Origin: Marinactinospora thermotolerans DSM 45154
GTDB lineage: Bacteria; Actinomycetota; Actinomycetes; Streptosporangiales; Streptosporangiaceae
Direction of reading: 5' to 3'
Assembly: GCF_900167435.1 (NCBI RefSeq)
Contig: NZ_FUWS01000001.1
Span: forward strand, 249,295 to 313,294
Length of the DNA: 64,000 nucleotides
How positions within the stretch are numbered: position 1 is the first letter of the stretch; each line of letters opens with the position of its first letter. The translations under genes and the position numbers were made by a program. The notes beneath the pieces were generated by a model. The model saw nothing but the letters and a program-made list of their open reading frames with translations. It was not told the DNA's origin and made no database searches. Shown here in pieces: positions 1 through 8,778 of the stretch.

Positions 1-2
1 TG

Positions 3-1205
3 GGACCGCTGATCAGGCTACGTCGGCCCGAACCCGATGCCCGGCGGCGCAACGCGCGCTCCTGCCACAACGTGACGGACTTCCGCGCCCTCGCGCGACG
101 CCGGCTGCCCCGGGCCGTGTTCGACTACATCGACGGCGGCGCCGACCGTGAAAGCGGCATGGCCGCCAACAGCGCGGCGTTCGAACGGCACGAACTGCTC
201 CCGCGCGTGCTGCGCGACGTGTCCCGCGTCTCCACCTCGACGACCCTGCTGGGCGCCCCCGCGCGGATGCCGCTGGGGCTGGCGCCCACCGGATTCACCC
301 GGATGTTCCACCACGAGGGCGAGCACGCCGTGGCGCGCGCGGCCGCCGCCGCGGACGTGCCCTACGCCCTTTCCACGATGGGCACCGTCTGCGTGGAGGA
401 CCTCGCCGCCCACGAGGACGCCGACCTGTGGTTCCAGCTCTACATCTGGCGGGACCGCGGGCTGACCACCGACCTGGTGGACCGCGCCGCCGAAGCCGGC
501 TACCGGGTCCTCGTGATCACCGTGGACACCCCCGTGACCGGCATGCGGGAACGGGACCTGCGCAGCGGTTTCACGATTCCGCCGACCATGGGACCGGCCA
601 CCCTGGTGGACCTTGCCCGCCGGCCCGGCTGGTGGCTGCCCTTCCTCGCCTCCGAGCCCATCACCTTCGCCAACGTTCCCCCGCACCTCCTGCGCGGCAC
701 GGAATCGGCGATGGCCTTCGCCGCCCGCCAATTCGACCCCTCGGTCACCTGGGAGGACATCGCGCCGATCGCCGCCCGCTGGCCCGGACCGGTGCTCCTC
801 AAGGGGGTGTTGCGCAGCGACGACGCGCTGCGCGCCCGTGACATGGGGCTGGCCGGGGTGGTGCTGTCCAACCACGGCGGGCGCCAACTCGACCGGACGG
901 TCACCCCGTTGGACGCGCTGCCCGGGGTCCGCGCCGCGGTGGGGCCGGCGTTCACCGTCCTGGTGGACTCGGGGGTGCGCCACGGCTCCGACGTCGCCCT
1001 GGCCATCGCCCTGGGCGCCGACGCCGCGCTCATCGGCCGCCCCTACCTGTACGCCCTGGCCGCGGCCGGAGACCTCGGCGTGGCACGGCTGATCGCGCTG
1101 CTGGAGGGACAGCTGCGCCGCACCATGCAGCTTCTCGGGGTCACGTCGGTCGAGGAGCTGCGGCGGCACGGCGGTGAACTGGTGTCCTCACGGCCGACGG
1201 ACTGA
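3..1205 (+). CDS. FMN-dependent alpha-hydroxy-acid dehydrogenase/oxidase (LldD family), 5' end outside window
   Basis: Oxidises an (S)-2-hydroxy acid, most likely L-lactate, to the 2-oxo acid using FMN in a TIM-barrel fold. The reading frame is open to the left edge. The first visible residues (LIRLRRPEPDARRR, then FRALARRRLPRAVFDYIDGG) line up with the N-terminus of mycobacterial LldD2, so the GTG at 72 is probably internal and the true start lies upstream of base 1. The FMN/active-site segment SNHGGRQLD, with the catalytic histidine, sits near bases 868-894, and DSG then GADAALIGRPYLY closes the phosphate-binding part. The family member could instead be an oxidase or a mycofactocin-type MftD; the sequence does not decide. 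It runs towards the convergent GCS2 gene. Confidence 0.85.
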   Translation, partial: GPLIRLRRPEPDARRRNARSCHNVTDFRALARRRLPRAVFDYIDGGADRESGMAANSAAFERHELLPRVLRDVSRVSTSTTLLGAPARMPLGLAPTGFTRMFHHEGEHAVARAAAAADVPYALSTMGTVCVEDLAAHEDADLWFQLYIWRDRGLTTDLVDRAAEAGYRVLVITVDTPVTGMRERDLRSGFTIPPTMGPATLVDLARRPGWWLPFLASEPITFANVPPHLLRGTESAMAFAARQFDPSVTWEDIAPIAARWPGPVLLKGVLRSDDALRARDMGLAGVVLSNHGGRQLDRTVTPLDALPGVRAAVGPAFTVLVDSGVRHGSDVALAIALGADAALIGRPYLYALAAAGDLGVARLIALLEGQLRRTMQLLGVTSVEELRRHGGELVSSRPTD

Positions 1206-1213
1206 ACGCGCGG

Positions 1214-2455
1214 TCACTTCTCCACCGCCTCCAGCCCGTGGCGGGTCTGACGCACGAGGAGATCGACCACGTCGGACAGCCGGCCGCGTCGCGCGTGGGC
1301 GGCGCGCTGACGGTGCGCCCCGGAGCCGACCTCCAGGACCCGCCCCAGCAGGTGGTCCACCAGGTCGGTCTCCCCCGCCGCCCGTAGTCCCGGCATGGCC
1401 GCCTCGACCAGGCGGTCGACTTGGCGGCGGGCCGGCACCGGTTCGACCGTGAAGGGGTCGAGCGCCGCTCCCTCCAGGCCGTCGCGCGCCGATCTCCACA
1501 TGGCCAGCCGCAGCACCCTGTCGGGGATCCGGGGCGCGGGACGCCCCTCGGCCACGTGCCGCAGCGCCACCGAGGTCAGGCCGCGCACCAAAACGGCGAA
1601 GAGCACGGCCTCCTCCACCGTCGCGGCGACGTCGGCCACCCGGATCTCCAACGTCGGCAGGTGCTCGGAGGGGCGGACGTCCCAGTAGACCATCCGCCGG
1701 TCCAGGATCGCCCCGGACCGCAGCATCTCGGTGACCATCCGCTCGTGGTCGGCGACCGAATCGAACCACGGCGGCGGGCCGGCCGACGGCAGGCGCCCCC
1801 ACAGGATCGAGCGCCAGCTGGCGTATCCGGTGTCGCGACCGCGCTGGAAGGGGGAGTTGGCGGTGAGCGCGAGCAGGATCGGCAGCCAGGGCCGCAGGTG
1901 GTTGACCACGCTGACCGCGGTCAACCGGTCGGCGACCGCCACGTGAACGTGACAGCCGCACACCACGTGGGCCTCGCGCAGCGCCCCGAAGCGCGAGGCG
2001 ATCGCCCGGTAGCGCGCCCCATCGGTGAGGGGCGCGGACGCCACCTCTCCGAGGACCACCGTCCCCGTCGCCGTGACCGCCAGCCCGCGCGCCGCCGCGG
2101 AGTCGGTCAACGACCGTCGGGATTCGACGAGCGCCGTGTGGAGCTGGCCCGCGGTGTGGCACACCGGGCCGGCCGATTCGACCTGGAACCTGGTGATCTC
2201 GGCGCACAGGTCGGCGGAGACCTCACGTGCTCCGGACAGCACCGTGGCCGCCCGCGGGCTGACCTGGCGGCTCTGCGCGTCGACGACGAAGAACTCCTCC
2301 TCCACCCCGAAGGTGGGCGGCCCCGGCCACGCCTCCTCACGCGGCGCCGGCGCGGCCAGCGGGGCCGCGGTGGCCTCGGGAGGGATGACGGGCAAGGGGG
2401 AGGCGTCCGGTGTCGGGGATCGGTAGTCGTGACTTGTGCGGCCGAGCTCATCCAT
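1214..2455 (-). CDS. Carboxylate-amine ligase, GCS2 (YbdK/EgtA-like) family
   Basis: ATP-dependent glutamate-cysteine-ligase-like enzyme of the GCS2 family, expected to join an amino acid to a carboxylate; substrate unknown. The protein is 413 residues. The family signature FGVEEEFF is at about residues 49-56 and is followed by the acidic stretch AEITRFQVES that forms part of the metal/ATP site. I chose the ATG at 2455 because GGGAG lies nine bases upstream; a longer frame back to 2560 has no good ribosome site. The first 45 residues are proline/alanine-rich and look like a disordered tail. In ergothioneine producers a relative (EgtA) makes gamma-glutamylcysteine, but no other egt gene is visible here. 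Confidence 0.82.
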   Translation of the reverse strand: MDELGRTSHDYRSPTPDASPLPVIPPEATAAPLAAPAPREEAWPGPPTFGVEEEFFVVDAQSRQVSPRAATVLSGAREVSADLCAEITRFQVESAGPVCHTAGQLHTALVESRRSLTDSAAARGLAVTATGTVVLGEVASAPLTDGARYRAIASRFGALREAHVVCGCHVHVAVADRLTAVSVVNHLRPWLPILLALTANSPFQRGRDTGYASWRSILWGRLPSAGPPPWFDSVADHERMVTEMLRSGAILDRRMVYWDVRPSEHLPTLEIRVADVAATVEEAVLFAVLVRGLTSVALRHVAEGRPAPRIPDRVLRLAMWRSARDGLEGAALDPFTVEPVPARRQVDRLVEAAMPGLRAAGETDLVDHLLGRVLEVGSGAHRQRAAHARRGRLSDVVDLLVRQTRHGLEAVEK

Positions 2456-2576
2456 GCGAAGGCTCCCACAGGTCGGCGGGTATCGAGAGAGTAGATACCC
2501 CATAACGGTGCGTACCTGTTGCCTCTCGACAGTCCCGGCCAGGAACGGCCGTCCCATCACAAAACGGATCGGTGTC

Positions 2577-4379
2577 CTACCTGCGGATCAGATCACGGAT
2601 ATTGACCACGAGCAGGACCACGACCACCGCCGCGAGCGGGACCACGATCGTGATCCGCCAGTTCAGGGTGAAGGCCACGACGATCCCCGCGATCACCCCG
2701 ACCACGACGAGGAAGACGGCCAGACCCGTGAGGAACGTCGTCAGCTTGCGCCGCGCGAACGCGTCGAACGCCGCGAACACCAGTACCACGCCCACCGCGA
2801 TCGGCCACGCGAAGGGACCACGCAGCAACAGCAGCATGAGCCCCAGGGCGATGATGAGCAGCGGCGTGCTCAAAGCGGCCCACACGTGCAGGAACCGCGT
2901 CGGACGCTGCTCTCCCGAACTGTAGGGCAGGTGCGGCGAGCGCAGGTGCGCCTGGGGGCCGCGCACCAGGGACTCGCCCCGTTCCAGGGCGGCGCGGTGG
3001 ACGTCGCGCTCGTCGATGGCCAGCGCCTGTTCCCGGCGCAGCTCGGCCAGTTCCCGTTCGGCCTGGGCGATCCGCTCGCCGTACTCGCGCGCCCTGGCCT
3101 GGGCGTGCGCGCGCCGCTTGAGCACGATCTCGGCCGAGGCGAGCCGCCGCAGCTCGTCACGGCGGCGCACGATCTCGGCGTCGGCCTGCTCGATGCGGGA
3201 ATCCAGATCACTGAGATGCGCCAGCAGCGCCCCACGGGCGGCCGACTCGTCCGGGGCGACCTTGTGCAGACCCACCCAGTTGAGCGGGTCGGCCCAGGAC
3301 TTGCGCACGGTCCCGTCACGCTCGTAGCGAGGCCCGCTCGGCGCCCGCTCACCGTCGAACCAGTCGCGGGTGTCACGCCCCCACAGGCCACGGAAACCCC
3401 GTAGCCACGGTGTGCTGTCGTCGACGAGGACCGGGTTCCAGGCCCGTTCCCCGCCGGGCCCCACCCGCACCCCGTCACCGCGCGCGTAGTCGACGAAGGG
3501 GACACCGATGCCGTGGCGCGCGAGCGCTCTGCTGCTGGGGAACAACCGCTGCGTCAGACGCCGCCACGCCCGCACCACTCCGCGCAGCACCGCGGGGTCC
3601 ACCTGGATGAGGTAGTCGCCGGGCAGCATCTGGTGGGAGTGCGACCCCGCCCCCACGTAGATGATCGGGTGGTCACCGTCGCGGTGCAGCTCGGGATCGT
3701 CCCACCTGCGCCGCAGGTCGTCGCCGGTGTACTCGTGGGAGGAGGCCCCCACCCAGACCGGCCGGGTCCCGCCGTCGGGGGTCTCGACCAGGTAGACCGT
3801 GACCTTCTCCCAGTCGGCCTCGTGGTCGTTGACGCCGCCGTAGGTGGAGCGCCAGTCGTTCATCGCGTAGAAGAACCAGTACTGGAGGGCGATGTAGCCG
3901 CCCTCGCGCACCACTCTGCCGTAGTAGGTGGACCCGCCGTCGTCGAGCCGGTCGCGGTAGCGCGTCGCCGCGGCGGCCGCGACGCCCCCCGGCACCGCCC
4001 CGCGGATGAGCAGCGAGAGCTTCATCAACACGTCGACGACGCGACCGAGCACCCCCACCGCGGCGAGGCGACCGCTACGGGGGATCACCGGCCGGGCGGT
4101 CCGCCGGAACCGCCGTGCCTCGGCCCGCAACGACGACTCCTGCACGAAACGCAGGTGCTGGTCGTGGCCGGGCCACTCCTGCTCCGCCTGAGCCAGCCGT
4201 TCGGCGGTCAGCTCCCCGGCGGGAACCACTTCCTGTTCCCCACCATCGGGCAGGTCCAGCCACAGGCTGCAACAGCGGAGGTACTTCTCGATGTCGGTTG
4301 GAAAGAACAGCTCCCCTTTGGTGTACATCAACACCGGCTCATAGGCCCGGAGCAGTTCCAGATCACTTTTGGCGCCCAT
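2577..4379 (-). CDS. Vps62-like (DUF946-type) protein with coiled coil and C-terminal membrane domain
   Basis: A 600-residue protein of unknown function. Residues about 185-255 carry the pattern HEADWEKVTVYLV, then ASSHEYTG, then HPIIYVGAGSHSHQ, which resembles the repeated aspartate/tryptophan/glutamate and GSH blocks of Vps62/DUF946 proteins; this is my pattern match, not a search result. Residues about 385-465 are rich in E, R, A and L with heptad spacing and look like a coiled coil. About 500-594 hold four hydrophobic segments, so the C-terminus is probably in the membrane with the large N-terminal part in the cytoplasm. The start at 4379 is the ATG preceding MGAKSDLELL; the frame runs further upstream but without a ribosome site. 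It is divergent from a small HTH gene 102 bases away. Confidence 0.6.
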   Translation of the reverse strand: MGAKSDLELLRAYEPVLMYTKGELFFPTDIEKYLRCCSLWLDLPDGGEQEVVPAGELTAERLAQAEQEWPGHDQHLRFVQESSLRAEARRFRRTARPVIPRSGRLAAVGVLGRVVDVLMKLSLLIRGAVPGGVAAAAATRYRDRLDDGGSTYYGRVVREGGYIALQYWFFYAMNDWRSTYGGVNDHEADWEKVTVYLVETPDGGTRPVWVGASSHEYTGDDLRRRWDDPELHRDGDHPIIYVGAGSHSHQMLPGDYLIQVDPAVLRGVVRAWRRLTQRLFPSSRALARHGIGVPFVDYARGDGVRVGPGGERAWNPVLVDDSTPWLRGFRGLWGRDTRDWFDGERAPSGPRYERDGTVRKSWADPLNWVGLHKVAPDESAARGALLAHLSDLDSRIEQADAEIVRRRDELRRLASAEIVLKRRAHAQARAREYGERIAQAERELAELRREQALAIDERDVHRAALERGESLVRGPQAHLRSPHLPYSSGEQRPTRFLHVWAALSTPLLIIALGLMLLLLRGPFAWPIAVGVVLVFAAFDAFARRKLTTFLTGLAVFLVVVGVIAGIVVAFTLNWRITIVVPLAAVVVVLLVVNIRDLIRR

Positions 4380-4481
4380 AATTGCGCCTGACACTAATGG
4401 ATCGCGGGGACAGCGCCGGACGGACCACGGACGTTCACGGGCGTGACACCGCCAGGACCGCGAAGGCGTAGATTGCCGGAC

Positions 4482-4709
4482 ATGGAGGATGATCAGATCA
4501 GCGCGCTGGCCCGGTCCGCGCGAGGCGACGTGCCGTTGGCGGCCCTGCGCGCCACGACGGAGCTGCGCCGGGAGGTCGAACGGCTGGAGGCCGTGCACGT
4601 CCGCCGGGCCCGTCTCCAGGGCGCCACCTGGGCGGAGATCGCCGAGGCGCTGGGAGTCACCAAGCAGGCGGTGCACAAGAAGTACGGCGGGCGCCGCAAG
4701 GAGGCCTGA
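4482..4709 (+). CDS. Small helix-turn-helix protein
   Basis: A 75-residue protein. An alpha-helical N-terminal half, with repeated E/R/L (LRREVERLEAVHVRRARLQG), leads into a C-terminal helix-turn-helix, TWAEIAEALGVTKQAVHKKY, ending in a basic tail. This arrangement is common in short actinobacterial DNA-binding proteins. The ATG at 4482 is chosen over an upstream in-frame ATG at 4443 because the domain begins there and the upstream residues are low-complexity. It is divergent from the Vps62-like gene and may control it; that link is inferred from position only. Confidence 0.75.
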   Translation: MEDDQISALARSARGDVPLAALRATTELRREVERLEAVHVRRARLQGATWAEIAEALGVTKQAVHKKYGGRRKEA

Positions 4710-4840
4710 CCCCCGGCCGTTCCGCCCCGGCGTCCGCCGAGCGCGCTTCCACCGCTCAATGTCACCATGATCACATCGGCGCCCTTCGGCCCTCCCTCTC
4801 GGCGGAAGGAGCCCTCCCACCGCCGATACGCTGCTGTTCC

Positions 4841-5596
4841 ATGTCCTCCGCCGCGACCTCGCCCCTCCTGCCCGTCGGCCCCCGGCTCGGCGCCGTCATC
4901 GCGGCGCTGGCGCTGGCCGCGATCGCCGTCTCCGCGCTCGGCCGGCTCGGGCACGCCCGGGCGGTGCTGACCGCGAGTGTGCGAGCGCTCGTGCAACTCG
5001 GTGTGGTCGCCCTGGTGATCGTGGCCGTGGTCGATTCGTCCCCGCTGACGCTCGCGTTCGTCGCCATGATGGTCGTGGTGGCCACGGCCACAGCGGGCCG
5101 GCGCATCACCACGGGTTGGTCGGCCCTCTGGGCGGTGCTGCCGATCGGGGCGGCCTTCCCGGTGATCGGCCTCCTCCTCGCCACCGGGCTGGTCCCCTTG
5201 GACGGCATGGTGCTGATCCCGGTGTCGGGCATCCTCATCGGCGGCGCGTTGACGGCCACGGCCCTGGCCGGCCGGCGCGCAGTGGAGGAGCTGCAGCAAC
5301 GCCGCGGCGAGGTCGAGGCCGCCCTGTCCCTGGGACTCTCGCCTCGGGACGCGACGTTGGAGATCTGCCGCCCCGCGGCGGCCGGCGCGCTACTGCCCGC
5401 GCTGGACCAGACCCGCACGGTGGGGCTGGTCACCTTGCCCGGCGCGTTCGTGGGGATGCTGCTGGGCGGGGCCAGTCCCCTGGCCGCCGGAGCGGTTCAG
5501 CTCTTCGTGCTCATCGGCCTGCTGGCGGTGGAGTCACTGGCGATCGTCGTGTGCGTCGAGCTGGTGGCGCGCGGGGTGCTGTCAGCTCGCCGGTGA
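4841..5596 (+). CDS. fetB: UPF0014/FetB-type ABC transporter permease
   Basis: Integral membrane permease of the UPF0014 family; in E. coli FetB forms an exporter with the ATPase FetA that lowers cytoplasmic iron under peroxide stress. The protein is 251 residues with about seven hydrophobic segments. The conserved central block PVSGILIGGALTATAL, the cytoplasmic loop RRGEVEAALSLGLSPRDA, and TVGLVTLPGAFVGMLLGG are all present. No FetA-like ATPase gene adjoins it on either side, so the partner must be encoded elsewhere or replaced by another ATPase. Metal specificity is not shown by the sequence. Confidence 0.85.
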   Translation: MSSAATSPLLPVGPRLGAVIAALALAAIAVSALGRLGHARAVLTASVRALVQLGVVALVIVAVVDSSPLTLAFVAMMVVVATATAGRRITTGWSALWAVLPIGAAFPVIGLLLATGLVPLDGMVLIPVSGILIGGALTATALAGRRAVEELQQRRGEVEAALSLGLSPRDATLEICRPAAAGALLPALDQTRTVGLVTLPGAFVGMLLGGASPLAAGAVQLFVLIGLLAVESLAIVVCVELVARGVLSARR

Positions 5597-5651
5597 CCGG
5601 GGACGGGTTCCCGTGCCGCGGCCCCCGTCCCCACGGCGGAAGGCAAGGCCG

Positions 5652-6650
5652 TCAGTGGCTGTGCGTCGCGGCGACGCGGGCCGGCCCGTCCGCCTCCTCG
5701 CCGGCCCGGTCCGGGCCGGCCGTCCTGAGTACGGGCGCCTTTCCCTCCTGGCGCGCCGCGCCGACGCCGGCCACGACGACCAGCACCATCCCGACCATCT
5801 GCACCGCGACCGGCATCTGGGCGATGACGACGAGGCCCATGACCAGGCTGACCGCGGGCTCCAGGCTGATGAAGGTGCTGTAGGCGGTCCGACTCATCCG
5901 TTGGAGGGCGATCATCTCCAGCAGGAACGGCACGAGCGGGAACAGCAGGGCGATGCCGAGGGTGGTCACCAGCAGGTGCGGGCTGGGATTGGCCGCGACG
6001 GCGGGAAGGCCGAGCGGGGCGGTCAGCACGGCCGAGACCGTCAGGGCCAGCGCCAGGCCGTGCACCGCGCCGAAGCTGCCCCCGACACGCTGGGTCAGCA
6101 CGATGTAGAGCGCGACGCAGGCCGCGCCGGCCAGTCCGAAGGCGACCCCGGTCAGGTCGACCTGGGTGTCCCAGGGGCGGGTCATGCAGACCACGCCGGC
6201 CACGGCGGCGAGGATCCAGACCAGTTCGCGGCGCCGTCGCATGGCCAGGACCGCGACGACCAACGGTCCGAGGAACTCCAGTGACGTCGCCGTCCCCAGG
6301 TCGATGCGGGCGGTCGCCTCGGAGTAGAAGGTCATCATCCCGGCACTGACTGTGCCCAACATCACCACGGCCAGCAGCTCTCGCCGTGACGCTGCGCGCA
6401 CGGCGGTGACCAGAGAGCGACCGCTCAGGGCGAGCAGGATGAGCGCGGCCCAGGTCAGGCGGAGCCAGGTGATGCCGGTGGAACCGGCCAGATCGAACAG
6501 CCTGACCGCGAAGGCACTGCCGGTGTGCAGCAAGAACATGCCGCCCAGCACCAGAAGCGGCGCGGGTACCCGGTTCAGGGCATGCCGAAACAGGGGAGAG
6601 AAAGAAGTGGTCACCCGACCATTGGACCGATCACGTTTGTTGCTGTCCAC
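5652..6650 (-). CDS. EamA-family (DMT) exporter
   Basis: Ten-helix drug/metabolite transporter with two EamA repeats, in the RhtA-like branch that exports amino acids or other small metabolites. Hydrophobic segments alternate with short basic loops throughout the 332-codon frame. The GTG at 6650 is the longest start; an internal GTG at 6614 (VTTSFSPLF) is plausible and would leave the inverted repeat at 6619-6660 outside the coding region. It is divergent from a LysR gene 35 bases from the longest start, the usual layout for a LysR-controlled exporter. Substrate is unknown. Confidence 0.85.
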   Translation of the reverse strand: MDSNKRDRSNGRVTTSFSPLFRHALNRVPAPLLVLGGMFLLHTGSAFAVRLFDLAGSTGITWLRLTWAALILLALSGRSLVTAVRAASRRELLAVVMLGTVSAGMMTFYSEATARIDLGTATSLEFLGPLVVAVLAMRRRRELVWILAAVAGVVCMTRPWDTQVDLTGVAFGLAGAACVALYIVLTQRVGGSFGAVHGLALALTVSAVLTAPLGLPAVAANPSPHLLVTTLGIALLFPLVPFLLEMIALQRMSRTAYSTFISLEPAVSLVMGLVVIAQMPVAVQMVGMVLVVVAGVGAARQEGKAPVLRTAGPDRAGEEADGPARVAATHSH

Positions 6651-6660
6651 GGACCAATGG
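6619..6660. promoter_or_regulatory. Inverted repeat between divergent EamA and LysR genes
   Basis: CCATTGGACC at 6619-6628 and GGACCAATGG at 6651-6660 form a 10-base inverted repeat with one mismatch and a 22-base spacer. Its place between a LysR gene and its divergent transporter suggests a LysR operator. It would lie inside the transporter coding region if translation began at 6650, which favours the internal start at 6614. Confidence 0.45.
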
Positions 6661-6685
6661 CGTATGAACCGTGTAGTTTTGGTGG

Positions 6686-7630
6686 ATGGACCTGACGCGC
6701 CTACGACTACTCGTCGAACTGGACCGTCTGGGCACGATGGCGGCGGTCTCCGAGGTCACCGGCATGGGCACCTCCGCGGTCTCCAAACACTTCGCGGTGC
6801 TGGAGAAGGAGGTGGGCGTCAGGCTGCTGGTGCCCGACGGCCGCCGGGTACGACTGACCCCGGCCGGGCACCGCCTGGTCGAACACGCGGTGGGCATCCT
6901 CGCCAGGGTGGAGGCGGCGCGCGCGGAGATGGCCGGCGAGGGAGAGCCCACGGGACCCGTCAACCTCGTCACGTTCATCAGCGTCGCCACGCCCATCGTG
7001 CTGCCCGCGCTCCAGCGGCTACGCGAGGATCACCCGGGCATCGACGTACGCCTCATCGAGCACGAGCCCGACGAGGCGCTGGCACTGCTCCAAAGCGGCG
7101 ACGCCGACCTCGCCCTGGTCTACGAGTACAGCCTGGTCCCACGACGCTTCCCCGACACCCTCCGGCTGCACCGGATCGGTTCGGAGCCGCTCTTACTGGC
7201 CCAGCCGTCGGGGATCCCCGGCGGAAACCGGCCCATGACCCGCGAACGGCTCCGCGACCTGGCCGAGGCGTCGTGGATCTCCAACTCCCGTGGCAGCGAC
7301 GAGGACGAACTCGTCCAGCGCATGTGCGCCGCGGCCGGGTTCTCGCCACGCATCCGACACCGCATCGACAACCTCGACGTGGTCACCTCCCTCGTCGCGG
7401 CCGGGCGGGGGGTGGGGGTGCTGCCCAAACTCGCCGCCGCGCCACGTCGGCGAGGCGTCGTGCACACCCCGCTGGGCGAGATCGGCGGGGTACGGCGCGC
7501 CTATCTGGTCGGCCGGACCGGAGGCTGGGCCTGGCGACCGATCCGGACCGTCGGGCACTACCTGCGCAGCGTGGCGCGCGAGGTCCTCGACGACGACAGC
7601 GGCGAGAGCCCCGACGTCTTGGACGCCTAG
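6686..7630 (+). CDS. LysR-family transcriptional regulator
   Basis: A 314-residue LysR-type regulator. Residues 1-60 form the winged helix-turn-helix (LRLLVELDRLGTMAAVSEVTG, then TSAVSKHFAVLEKEVGVRLL), followed by the linker helix and a LysR substrate-binding domain with two Rossmann-like lobes (VNLVTFISVATPIVLPALQRL onward). GGTGG precedes the ATG. It is divergent from the EamA exporter and most likely activates or represses that gene in response to the exported compound. The effector cannot be read from the sequence. Confidence 0.88.
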   Translation: MDLTRLRLLVELDRLGTMAAVSEVTGMGTSAVSKHFAVLEKEVGVRLLVPDGRRVRLTPAGHRLVEHAVGILARVEAARAEMAGEGEPTGPVNLVTFISVATPIVLPALQRLREDHPGIDVRLIEHEPDEALALLQSGDADLALVYEYSLVPRRFPDTLRLHRIGSEPLLLAQPSGIPGGNRPMTRERLRDLAEASWISNSRGSDEDELVQRMCAAAGFSPRIRHRIDNLDVVTSLVAAGRGVGVLPKLAAAPRRRGVVHTPLGEIGGVRRAYLVGRTGGWAWRPIRTVGHYLRSVAREVLDDDSGESPDVLDA

Positions 7631-7639
7631 CCACTCCCC

Positions 7640-8581
7640 TTAGAACGCGGAGGAGGAGGCCACCATCAGCGGAGACGCCGAGGGCACCGGCACCTTGCTC
7701 GCCGCCTGCCGCATCGCGGTGAGCAGCGGCTCGGGATTGCCCCCGGCCCTGCTGACGCAGAAGATGTGACGGCGCGGCCCGTTGCGCACCGAGCGGACCA
7801 CCACATGGGGCATGGACAGTCCGGTCCAGGCCAGACGGGGCATCAGGGCGACCCCCAGCCCCGCGCTGACGAGCGCGAACACCGCGCTGAACTCGTCGAC
7901 CGTGTGGACCACGCGCGGCTGGAAGCCCACCTGGTTGCACGCCGCGGCGACACAGTCGTACCAGGCGGTCCCCGGCGCCGACATGATCCAGTCGGCGTCG
8001 ACGAGGTCACGGGCCAGGTCCAGTTCGGGGGAGACCGCCAACGGGTGGTCATAGGGCAGCACCGCGTCGAACGGTTCCACCATGATCGGGTCCATCCGGA
8101 AATCAGGGGTCCCACTGGCCGGCAGGTGCACCGAGGACATCGTGACCGCGAGATCGAGGGCTCCGGTGAGCAGCATCTCGGTGCTCTCCTCGGGCTCGGC
8201 CTGCACGATCTCGAACCGCCAGCCGGGGTGGGTGCGCCGCAGCCCGGCCACGGCCGGCGCGATCAGATCGGAGATCCCGGTGGCGAAGGAGCCCACACGG
8301 ACGACGCCGAGCGTGCCGTCGGCGTACTGGGCGAGGTCGGCCTCCGCGCGTTCCATCTCGGCGAAGATGACCCGAGCGTGGTCGAGGAGGACCCGGGCCG
8401 CCCCCGTGAGCAGGAACCGCCGCCCTTTACGCTCGACGAGCGCCACCCCCGTGTCCTTGGCCAGTGCCGCCAGTTGCTGGGAGACCGCGGACGGGGTCAC
8501 GTTGAGCGCTTCGGCCGTGGCCGCCACGGTGTGGTGCTTGTCAAGCGCCTGCAACAACTGCAGCCGCCGCACATCGATCAT
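7640..8581 (-). CDS. LysR-family transcriptional regulator
   Basis: A 313-residue LysR-type regulator beginning at the ATG at 8581 (MIDVRRLQLLQALDKHHTV). The HTH is about residues 14-42 (TVAATAEALNVTPSAVSQQLAAL), followed by the linker helix and a substrate-binding domain from about residue 90. It is convergent with the preceding LysR gene, only nine bases apart, but the two proteins are not close copies. Its upstream region holds a perfect T-N11-A palindrome at 8613-8625, as expected for autoregulation. The neighbouring divergent gene is corA, a possible but unproven target. Confidence 0.87.
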   Translation of the reverse strand: MIDVRRLQLLQALDKHHTVAATAEALNVTPSAVSQQLAALAKDTGVALVERKGRRFLLTGAARVLLDHARVIFAEMERAEADLAQYADGTLGVVRVGSFATGISDLIAPAVAGLRRTHPGWRFEIVQAEPEESTEMLLTGALDLAVTMSSVHLPASGTPDFRMDPIMVEPFDAVLPYDHPLAVSPELDLARDLVDADWIMSAPGTAWYDCVAAACNQVGFQPRVVHTVDEFSAVFALVSAGLGVALMPRLAWTGLSMPHVVVRSVRNGPRRHIFCVSRAGGNPEPLLTAMRQAASKVPVPSASPLMVASSSAF

Positions 8582-8612
8582 GGAACACAATCTAGGCGAG
8601 TCGGCACACTCG

Positions 8613-8625
8613 TTAGCACGGCTAA
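8613..8625. promoter_or_regulatory. LysR-type T-N11-A palindrome
   Basis: TTAGC-acg-GCTAA is a perfect palindrome with the T-N11-A form typical of LysR binding sites. It is 32 bases upstream of the lysR start at 8581, in the 197-base gap shared with corA. Confidence 0.5.
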
Positions 8626-8778
8626 AGGCAACGAAACGGTGATGCTGATGGTGATCCGTTGCACGTTGCGGAAGCCGCAAGCACCGAACAGTGGCGAACC
8701 GGGAACCTCGTCACACCCACGACACACCCCGCGGCGCGCGGCCAAAGGACGAGGGACGGTTCTCCTTAAGGTGGTCTC

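Noticed and set aside
18-1169. Long minus-strand frame opposite the LldD-like gene
   Set aside because: It is a mirror of a well-conserved flavoenzyme on the plus strand and has Arg/Gly/His-rich composition without domains, typical of antisense frames in GC-rich DNA.
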